From an uncultured Carboxylicivirga sp. (GTDB taxonomy: Bacteria; Bacteroidota; Bacteroidia; Bacteroidales; Marinilabiliaceae), in assembly GCA_947503525.1 (NCBI GenBank), contig CANNEA010000001.1, forward strand, positions 930,001 to 994,000: DNA of 64,000 nucleotides, in the 5' to 3' direction. Made by a program: the position numbers and the translations under genes. This document shows, one piece after another, positions 46,815-53,598 of the stretch. Position 1 is the stretch's first letter, and every line of letters starts with the position of its first letter. The notes under the pieces were generated by a model that saw nothing but the letters and a program-made list of their open reading frames with translations, searched no databases and was not told where the DNA came from.

Positions 46815-47234
46815 TTATTCCGAAATTATATGGGCTCTTTCAAGTGTGTCTATTAATTCAATATTAAGATTGTTCTGAGCCAATATAAAAGCTATGTTTT
46901 GATTGTTAAATGCTTCTCCTGGTTGAGGGGGTGAAATCAATAAGCATTTCTCATTTTTCATAAATCCAAGAGTTTTATCCATGTCTTTCGAATAAAAACA
47001 AAGATGATGAAGTCCGCCTCCTTTCTTAGCAAACTTGTATATTGGGGAGGATTCATCTGATGGTTCTATTAGCTTTATTTCAATACTTTTCTCCTTTTTC
47101 ATAAAAACAACATTGACCTGCTGTACAGAATTATGTACGATCTCAGTTGATTGTACGTAACCAAATGTGTTTTTCCATTGTAGTATACTGTTAGCTAGTG
47201 ACTTTGTTACGATTCCAATATGATTAATAACCAT
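46815..47234 (-). CDS. VOC family protein, second copy
   Basis: 139-residue VOC protein with metal positions visible at NHIGIVTKS, IEIKLIEPS, GLHHLCFYSKD and NIELIDTLER (His-Glu-His-Glu), like the one at 26013 and like methylmalonyl-CoA epimerase. It is convergent with wzc (12-base gap) and divergent from a carrier-protein gene, with 311 bases between the starts. The repeated VOC plus carrier neighbourhood suggests that both VOC proteins act on carrier-bound acyl groups; this is inference. Confidence 0.75.
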   Translation of the reverse strand: MVINHIGIVTKSLANSILQWKNTFGYVQSTEIVHNSVQQVNVVFMKKEKSIEIKLIEPSDESSPIYKFAKKGGGLHHLCFYSKDMDKTLGFMKNEKCLLISPPQPGEAFNNQNIAFILAQNNLNIELIDTLERAHIISE

Positions 47235-47509
47235 TTTTATTGTTTAGGTTTTTGTGAATATAGCGATTATTGGGAAAGATTGCAATTTACTAATGGAGTT
47301 GCAATATTAATTTGGGAAACGTATTGGAATATTAAAAAAAAACGCTTTCTCTGTAAGGTAATTGGTTCTCTTACGTCACATGATTAAGTGACTTTTGTTT
47401 GGTTATAAATTAATCATGAAAAAACATCTAATCATCTATAAAAAATGATAGTCAGACAAACAAACTAATCATATTAAGTTAATCTTTAGTATTTTAAATT
47501 AAGAGATAA
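47235..47509. other. Divergent intergenic region upstream of the carrier gene
   Basis: AT-rich sequence between the VOC and carrier-protein genes with no coding ORF. A short inverted repeat GTCAC-(8)-GTGAC lies near 47376-47393 and could be an operator, but no regulator gene is adjacent. Confidence 0.4.
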
Positions 47510-47517
47510 TAACTTTG
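47510..47517 (+). promoter_or_regulatory. Possible -7 element of the carrier/asnB module
   Basis: TAACTTTG matches TAnnTTTG; a weak TTTAG lies about 20 bases upstream. Transcription would begin near 47524, which rules out the in-frame TTG at 47520 as a start and favours ATG 47535 or 47547. Confidence 0.45.
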
Positions 47518-47546
47518 TTTTGATTGAATATTTAATGAGAAGGGAA

Positions 47547-47789
47547 ATGAAAGAAAAGATTAGGAATTTTATAGCAGAAACAACTTTTGTTGATTCAAGT
47601 ACGATTAAAGATGAAACTCTGATTTTTGATGAGGGTATATTTGATTCAATGGGCCTTTTGGGCTTAATTAATTTTTTAGAGTCGGAGTTTGGGGTGGTAA
47701 CTGATGATACCGAATTACAAGAAGAAAATTTTGGTAGTGTTGAGCGAATTGCGGCTTTTATTGATCGCAAAGTTGCAGTGGCCAGTTAA
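47547..47789 (+). CDS. Acyl carrier protein, copy 3
   Basis: 80-residue carrier protein, MKEKIRNFIAET to FIDRKVAVAS, with the phosphopantetheine site GIFDSMGLLGLINFLE (Ser34). Start is placed at ATG 47547, which is preceded by AGAAGGGAA, an unusually good ribosome binding site for this genome; ATG 47535 would add four residues. It precedes asnB, the NadE-like gene and the AMP ligase, separated from them by a hairpin. It probably carries the acid activated by the ligase at 50879. Confidence 0.82.
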   Translation: MKEKIRNFIAETTFVDSSTIKDETLIFDEGIFDSMGLLGLINFLESEFGVVTDDTELQEENFGSVERIAAFIDRKVAVAS

Positions 47790-47823
47790 TTATACTTAAG
47801 GGGATAAGTGTATAGCGTAATAG

Positions 47824-47866
47824 AAAGAACTATGATGATTATGTATAATTATAGTTCTTTTTTTTC
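47824..47866 (+). terminator. Intrinsic terminator or attenuator between carrier gene and asnB
   Basis: A perfect 10-base inverted repeat (47824-47833 AAAGAACTAT, 47851-47860 ATAGTTCTTT) with a 17-base loop is followed by a further T-run. It may partly uncouple the highly needed small carrier from the four enzymes downstream, for which no separate promoter is obvious. Confidence 0.7.
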
Positions 47867-47887
47867 TTTATAACCAGACAAGAGCCT

Positions 47888-49858
47888 ATGTGCGGAATTA
47901 CCGGTTTTGCTAATGCAGCAAGACTTATTAAGCATGATAATAAAGAACATCTGTTAAATCGTATGCTTAATCGAATTATTCATAGAGGACCGGATGAGAT
48001 GGGTTTATATCTTTCTGATTCCTGTTGCATGGGTAATGTTAGATTAAGCATTGTTGATTTGAAAGGGGGCCAACAACCGCTTTCGAATGATGATGGTACT
48101 CTTTGGATTGCATATAATGGCGAAGTCTATAATCATCTTGAATTACGCAATAGGCTCATTCAATTAGGACATTCATTTAAAACACATTGTGATACTGAAG
48201 TTGTTCTTCATATGTATGAAGAATATGGAGAGAATTGTTTGCAATACCTCAATGGTCAGTTTGCTTTTTCTATATGGAATGAAGAAAACCAGACTCTGTT
48301 TATGGCTCGAGATAGGGTAGGGATAAGGCCTTTATATTATACTCAGATAAAAGATTCAATTGTCTATGGATCTGAAATTAAGTCTATTTTTGAGTTTCCG
48401 GAAGTTGAACGTAAGATCGATGTAAAATCCTTGCAACAGGTGTTTACATTCTGGACTTGTCTTTCACCATCAACAATTTTTGAAAATATTTTAGAAGTTC
48501 CACCGGGACACTATCTTACTTTTTGTAATGGTACAGCAAAAGTCCAGGCTTATTGGGAAGATAAGAAGGTCTTAAATAATCCGTTTAAGGGAAATTTGGA
48601 GGAAGCTGTTGAGGAATTCAGAAGCTTATTTCATGATTCTGTCAATCTTAGATTACGAGCTGATGTTCAGGTAGCAGCATACCTTAGTGGTGGGCTTGAC
48701 TCAAGTATTACTACTTCATTTGTTAAAACTATTCAGCCGGAAGTACTAAATACTTTTTCCATTGGTTTTCAGGATAAAGACTTTGATGAATCCATTTACC
48801 AGAATGAGGTATCGGATTATTTTCAAACCAATCACAATTCCGTGGCATGTACTGATGCTGATATACCGGATTTGTTAGAACAGGCAATTTGGCATTCAGA
48901 GACTCCATTAATGCGGACCTCACCAGTGCCAATGATGAAGTTGTCAAAATTGGTTAGAGATAATGGTATTAAGGTAGTACTAACCGGAGAAGGTGCTGAT
49001 GAGTATCTGGGAGGATATAATATTTTTAAGGAAGCCATGGTACGACAATTCTGGGCGAAAGAACCGGATTCCAAACTTAGACCATTGCTGTTAAAGAAAC
49101 TATATCCTTATATTCCCCAATTGAAGAATGCTTCACCGGCTATGCTACGGATGTTTTTTGGATACAAATTAAATGAAACTGATTCGCCGGTTTATTCACA
49201 TTTGTTGAGGTGGCGAAATGGGCAGAATGTAGGTTTACATTTTTCTGATGATATAAAAAGTCGCATAAATGCTTATGATCCTATAGGTGATTATGTTGAC
49301 ACAATTAAAGATAAGCTTTGTGGCTATAGTACTTTGGAAAAGGCACAATATATAGAATCTAAGGTTTTTATGTCGGGATATCTTCTGTCATCGCAAGGAG
49401 ATCGAATGGGAATGGCCAATTCTATTGAGGGAAGATATCCATTTTTGGATCATCGCCTAATAGAGTTTTGTGCATCTTTACCTGATGAGTTTAAGCTTAA
49501 TGGCATGAATGAAAAGTATTTGCTTAAGCAAATGATGAAAGGTAAATTGCCCGATGTGGTTGTTAATCGACCTAAGCAAGCTTATAGAGCGCCTGTGGCT
49601 AATGCTATTTTGAAATATGGCCAAGTCTTATTGGATAAGTATCTCAACTCGGAAGCTTTGGTTGAAAGCGCATTGTTTAATCCAAAGAGTGTTGGGCAGT
49701 TGCTTAAAAAACTCAAATCTTCCAAATTTATTTCGGAGTATGATAATATGGCTTTTATAGGTCTTCTGACAACACAAATATTACATAGGCAATATATATC
49801 TGATTTCACCCCTCTTAGGGATAATGAAGTGATAAAGGGAGTTGTAAGAAATAAATAA
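47888..49858 (+). CDS. asnB: Asparagine synthase (glutamine-hydrolysing) family amidotransferase, copy 2
   Basis: 656 residues with nucleophile Cys2 (MCGITGF), HRGPDEMG, AYNGEVYN and the ATP-pyrophosphatase loop SGGLDSS at 267-273, then GEGADEYLGGY. It is only distantly similar to copy 1 at 14444. Similar AsnB-type amidotransferases sit beside AMP ligases and carrier proteins in exopolysaccharide loci of exosortase-carrying bacteria. Here it is followed by an NadE-like enzyme and an AMP ligase. An amidation of a locus-specific carboxylate, or supply of ammonia to the neighbour, is inferred. Confidence 0.9.
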   Translation: MCGITGFANAARLIKHDNKEHLLNRMLNRIIHRGPDEMGLYLSDSCCMGNVRLSIVDLKGGQQPLSNDDGTLWIAYNGEVYNHLELRNRLIQLGHSFKTHCDTEVVLHMYEEYGENCLQYLNGQFAFSIWNEENQTLFMARDRVGIRPLYYTQIKDSIVYGSEIKSIFEFPEVERKIDVKSLQQVFTFWTCLSPSTIFENILEVPPGHYLTFCNGTAKVQAYWEDKKVLNNPFKGNLEEAVEEFRSLFHDSVNLRLRADVQVAAYLSGGLDSSITTSFVKTIQPEVLNTFSIGFQDKDFDESIYQNEVSDYFQTNHNSVACTDADIPDLLEQAIWHSETPLMRTSPVPMMKLSKLVRDNGIKVVLTGEGADEYLGGYNIFKEAMVRQFWAKEPDSKLRPLLLKKLYPYIPQLKNASPAMLRMFFGYKLNETDSPVYSHLLRWRNGQNVGLHFSDDIKSRINAYDPIGDYVDTIKDKLCGYSTLEKAQYIESKVFMSGYLLSSQGDRMGMANSIEGRYPFLDHRLIEFCASLPDEFKLNGMNEKYLLKQMMKGKLPDVVVNRPKQAYRAPVANAILKYGQVLLDKYLNSEALVESALFNPKSVGQLLKKLKSSKFISEYDNMAFIGLLTTQILHRQYISDFTPLRDNEVIKGVVRNK

Positions 49859-49886
49859 ACTAAAATAAAAATCTAAACCATAAACA

Positions 49887-50870
49887 ATGAAGGAAATATT
49901 TTCAAGAGATATTATAAAACTTAAAGATATCGAAGGTACCATTAATGGTATCTGTATCAAATTAAAGTCTGATGTCAATCAGGTGTTAAGACGAAAAGGT
50001 GGAGTTATCGGAGTAAGCGGTGGAATTGATTCTTCCGTTACATTAGCTATTGCAGTACGTGCTTTTGGGGCAGAAAATCTTCTGGGTATAATGTTGCCGG
50101 AAAAGGATTCAAGTCCTGATAGTAAAGATTTTGCTGAGTTGCTGACTAAGAAATTTGGAGTTAAGGTAATTGAAGAAAATATAGGTGGAGCTTTAGAAGG
50201 TTTTCAATGTTATCAACGAAGAGATGAGGCTGTATCTCGGGTTATACCCGAGTTCAATCCTGCTACTGATAAAATGAAGATCGTAATACCGGAAGAGTTG
50301 ATCAGGAAGAACTTACCACCGGTATTTTACGTGACTGTAATATTTCAAGATGGCTCTGAAAAGAGTGTTCGACTGCCAATGAATGAGTATTTGCAGATTG
50401 TAGCATCATCAAACTTTAAACAGCGCTGCCGAATGTCCATGTTGTATTATCATGCCGAGGCATTGCATTATGCAGTGCTGGGAACACCTAATAAACATGA
50501 GGTTGAACAAGGGTTTTTCGTAAAGTATGGAGATGGAGGTGCAGATGTTATGCCAATTGGGAATCTATATAAAACTCAGGTTTATGAAATTGCTCGTCAT
50601 TTAGGTGTGCCGGATGAAATAATTGAGAGAACACCAACGACTGATACATATTCTGCGGAACAAACTCAGGAAGAGTTCTTCTATCAAATGCCTTTTGAAG
50701 ATATGGACCTTTTATGGTATGGATGGGAAAATGGATATACTCCTGAGGAAGTAGCTCCGGTTATGAATTTATCTACGGAAGCGGTTTTAAAGATCTTTAA
50801 GAATTTTGGCAGGAAAAAGAAGACTACCGATTATTTACGAAGAGCTCCAATTCACGATTATCCTTGTTAA
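49887..50870 (+). CDS. NadE-like ammonia-dependent amide synthase homologue
   Basis: 327 residues of the NAD synthetase (adenylating) fold. The PP-loop SGGIDSS is at 44-50, SNFKQRCRMSMLYYHAEAL and GTPNKHEVEQGFFVKYGDGGADVMPIGNLYKTQVYEIARHLGVP match the NadE active-site segments, and RTPTTDTY corresponds to the C-terminal substrate loop. It lacks the nitrilase glutaminase domain and carries an insertion of about 50 residues (about 105-160) not usual in NH3-dependent NadE of 240-280 residues. Its place between asnB and an AMP ligase argues for a dedicated amidation role and not housekeeping NAD synthesis; that is inference. Confidence 0.75.
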   Translation: MKEIFSRDIIKLKDIEGTINGICIKLKSDVNQVLRRKGGVIGVSGGIDSSVTLAIAVRAFGAENLLGIMLPEKDSSPDSKDFAELLTKKFGVKVIEENIGGALEGFQCYQRRDEAVSRVIPEFNPATDKMKIVIPEELIRKNLPPVFYVTVIFQDGSEKSVRLPMNEYLQIVASSNFKQRCRMSMLYYHAEALHYAVLGTPNKHEVEQGFFVKYGDGGADVMPIGNLYKTQVYEIARHLGVPDEIIERTPTTDTYSAEQTQEEFFYQMPFEDMDLLWYGWENGYTPEEVAPVMNLSTEAVLKIFKNFGRKKKTTDYLRRAPIHDYPC

Positions 50871-50878
50871 ATAATAAT

Positions 50879-52339
50879 ATGAATTGTGTAGATTTTTTAT
50901 TTCAGGATCAATTAGAGCGATCTGCTGATTTTATTCTTGGTAGATCCGAAACACTAAGTTACAAAGAGCTCAATGATCGAGTTTCAAAGGTGGCTTACTG
51001 GTTGGGGCAACATATTGGGACAAATAAAAATATTTTATTATTGGCTCCCAATAGTAGTTTTTTTATAGTTAGCTATTTGGCAATTATGAAATCAGGTAAT
51101 GTTGTGGTGCCATTAAATCCGGGAATTGAATTTACACAGTTTGATTATGTAAGGTCGCATTGTGAATGTGAACATGTTTTTATAGTTAAGCAGGTCAAAA
51201 AAAGATTAAAACTAACGGGAGACGAGTATATAGATGAAGATGCCTATGCATCTGTAATTGAATCTTCAAATAGTATTGAATGGAATGAAGTTGAATTTAA
51301 TTCAAATTGTTTGGCTCAGATCATTTATACTTCAGGTTCTACTTCTTTGCCAAAAGGAGTTATGCTTTCGCATAAAAATATCATTGCCAATACAAATTCT
51401 ATTATCAAGTATTTAGAACTGACGGATAATGATGTTATGGAGGTTGTATTGCCATTTTTTTATTGTTATGGCTTATCTCTTTTGCATACACATCTTAAAG
51501 TTGGTGCTTCGATAGTTTTAAATAATACATTTATATTTCTTGGATCTGTTCTATCGGATTTTGAGAAATATAAATGTACCGGATTTGCAGGTGTTCCCAG
51601 TCATTTTCAAATATTGCTTCGCAAATCGGATTCTTTCAAAAATGGTGAATTTCCTCATTTAAGATATGTTACTCAAGCAGGAGGAAAGTTGCATACCGCC
51701 TTTATTAATGAGTTCAGAGAGTCAAAGCCTGATGTCAAATTTTTTGTAATGTATGGTCAGACTGAAGCGACAGCCCGTCTTTCCTATTTATCTCCGGACT
51801 TACTCAATGATAAGCTTGGTTCATTGGGTAAAGGTATACCGGATGTGGAATTAAAGGTTGTAGATGATCAGGGTAATAAAGTAAAGCCTAGAGTCGTAGG
51901 GGAGATAATTGCCAAAGGACAAAATGTGATGTTGGGCTATTATAAGGATGAGCAAGAAACGAACGAGGCTCTGAAGGATGGATGGCTTTACACCGGTGAC
52001 TTAGCGAAAGTGGATGAAGAGGGTTTTATCTATCATGCTGCGAGGCGTAAAGAAATTATTAAAGTTGGCGGTAAACGAGTAAGTCCTAAAGAAATTGAAG
52101 AAGTTATCGTTAGTATTCCAGGAGTAATTGACTGCACAATTGAGGCCGTTGAAGATGCATTGCTTGGAGAGGCGATTAAAGCCATTATTGTGCCCAATAA
52201 AGAGCATGATGAAATTACAGAAAAATACATAAAAGAGTATTGTTCCATAAGATTGGAAATGTTTAAAGTGCCAGGTCTTATTGAATTTAAGGCTAATGTA
52301 GATGTTAACGCTGCAGGAAAAAAAGTAAAGAAGATATAG
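50879..52339 (+). CDS. AMP-dependent acyl ligase (ANL superfamily)
   Basis: 486 residues. IIYTSGSTSLPKGVMLSH is the A3 P-loop, MYGQTEATARLS the A5 motif, GWLYTGDLAKVDEEGFIYHAARRKEIIKVGGKRVSPKEIEEVI spans A7-A8, and NAAGKKVKKI ends with the adenylation lysine region. It resembles acyl-CoA/aryl ligases and the AMP ligases of exosortase-type EPS loci. The start is set at ATG 50879, after the stop of the NadE-like gene; an upstream TTG at 50864 would overlap that gene by 7 bases. It probably loads the carrier at 47547. Confidence 0.85.
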   Translation: MNCVDFLFQDQLERSADFILGRSETLSYKELNDRVSKVAYWLGQHIGTNKNILLLAPNSSFFIVSYLAIMKSGNVVVPLNPGIEFTQFDYVRSHCECEHVFIVKQVKKRLKLTGDEYIDEDAYASVIESSNSIEWNEVEFNSNCLAQIIYTSGSTSLPKGVMLSHKNIIANTNSIIKYLELTDNDVMEVVLPFFYCYGLSLLHTHLKVGASIVLNNTFIFLGSVLSDFEKYKCTGFAGVPSHFQILLRKSDSFKNGEFPHLRYVTQAGGKLHTAFINEFRESKPDVKFFVMYGQTEATARLSYLSPDLLNDKLGSLGKGIPDVELKVVDDQGNKVKPRVVGEIIAKGQNVMLGYYKDEQETNEALKDGWLYTGDLAKVDEEGFIYHAARRKEIIKVGGKRVSPKEIEEVIVSIPGVIDCTIEAVEDALLGEAIKAIIVPNKEHDEITEKYIKEYCSIRLEMFKVPGLIEFKANVDVNAAGKKVKKI

Positions 52340-52422
52340 CTGTTTGGTGGACGTATTGTGTTGAATAATCAAATATACTTATCTTTCCAACCGTAAAATC
52401 AGTAATATTAGAAAGATATTAT

Positions 52423-53424
52423 GTGTCTATGGTTGTTAAGCTAAAAACAGATGAGTACCAATATAATTCAGAAGTAAGGTATGTTAATGGCATGTCTCCA
52501 AATGTTGGTGCTTTGATTGAAGCTGGAGGGGAGATCTATAAATTTGCCAGTGAAAATGTTTCACTCAATCATGAGGGCTTAAAGCTTGTTTCAAATTTAT
52601 GGGATGTTGATTTCGATAAGAATAAAAAGTTAAATGTCATTATTGATTTATCGCCTGTTAATTTGAGTGAAGGCCAGGCGCGCTTGCATATGGTCAATAC
52701 TTTGCTTGAAGATGGAGGAATATATATAGGATGCTCGAATTTGCAGGTCAGAGAATCACTTATCAATTATGCCTTACTTAAAAATAACTACAATTTTATT
52801 TCAAAAGCTGAGATTCTTGGGCGTTTGGTTAATGCCGGCTTCTCAATAGTGGATTATCGTGTAATTGAAGGGAAATTATTCTTTTGTGTGATTAATACCG
52901 ATAAACCGATGTTGGAACCCAAAAAAGCTGATAATTGGGTTATTCCTATGACAAGAATCGGTAGATCAGGTAAAGAACTTCAAATATTTAAATTTCGAAC
53001 AATGTATCCGTATTCCGAATATCTGCAGGATTATGTAGTTGGACTGAACGGATATAATGAGAAGGGCAAACCTCAGAATGATTTTCGACTTACAAGAGTG
53101 GGGAGATTGATACGTAAATTTTGGATTGATGAATTACCTCAGGTTTTTAATTTATTAAAAGGTGAATTGGCACTTGTTGGGGTTAGACCATTAAGTAAAT
53201 CTCGTTTTAATGAATTACCTGAAGATGTGAGGAAAGAAAGAATCAAATATAAGCCAGGCTGTATCCCTCCATACGTTGCTCTGCGTATGCCTGATAGTGT
53301 TGGAAATATTCAGGCGGAGCGAATTTATTTTGAAGCAAAATCAAAATACTATTATTGGACAGATGTAAAGTATTTCTTTTTAGCTGTTTACAATGTTCTC
53401 ACCGGACGAATTACCAGTTCGTAG
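52423..53424 (+). CDS. Phosphoglycosyl transferase domain fused to an N-terminal domain, lacking the membrane hairpin
   Basis: 333 residues. The C-terminal half (about 170-330) is a bacterial sugar transferase domain: KFRTM at 190-194, FRLTRVGRLIRKFWIDELPQVFNLLKGELALVGVRP with the catalytic Asp-Glu dyad D236-E237. The re-entrant hydrophobic hairpin that normally precedes KFRTM is absent; instead WVIPMTRIGRSGKELQIFKF follows directly on an N-terminal domain of about 165 residues. That domain looks like the tail of a SAM-dependent methyltransferase fold (LLEDGGIYIGCSNL, AEILGRLVNAGFSIVDYRVIEGKLFFCVI). The start has an alternative two codons downstream. Membrane association and donor are unknown. 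Confidence 0.75.
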   Translation: MSMVVKLKTDEYQYNSEVRYVNGMSPNVGALIEAGGEIYKFASENVSLNHEGLKLVSNLWDVDFDKNKKLNVIIDLSPVNLSEGQARLHMVNTLLEDGGIYIGCSNLQVRESLINYALLKNNYNFISKAEILGRLVNAGFSIVDYRVIEGKLFFCVINTDKPMLEPKKADNWVIPMTRIGRSGKELQIFKFRTMYPYSEYLQDYVVGLNGYNEKGKPQNDFRLTRVGRLIRKFWIDELPQVFNLLKGELALVGVRPLSKSRFNELPEDVRKERIKYKPGCIPPYVALRMPDSVGNIQAERIYFEAKSKYYYWTDVKYFFLAVYNVLTGRITSS

Positions 53425-53598
53425 AGACTTCCTGGAATTCTGGCAATTTCTATCTTCTTTATGCTTAAATTGCCCCCTTATACCTAGAATCCATTATGTG
53501 GATTCAATTCTCAAGTCATGGTTAGTTAATAAGTTCTTTCTTAGATTTTTGTTAAGATGTAGCTTTTGATTATTTTGGATTTTATTAAAGTTTTTGAA

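Noticed and set aside
52001-52372. 123-codon minus-strand frame at the end of the AMP ligase gene
   Set aside because: Antisense to conserved A7-A10 motifs of the ligase; translation is Phe/Asn-rich and without homology.
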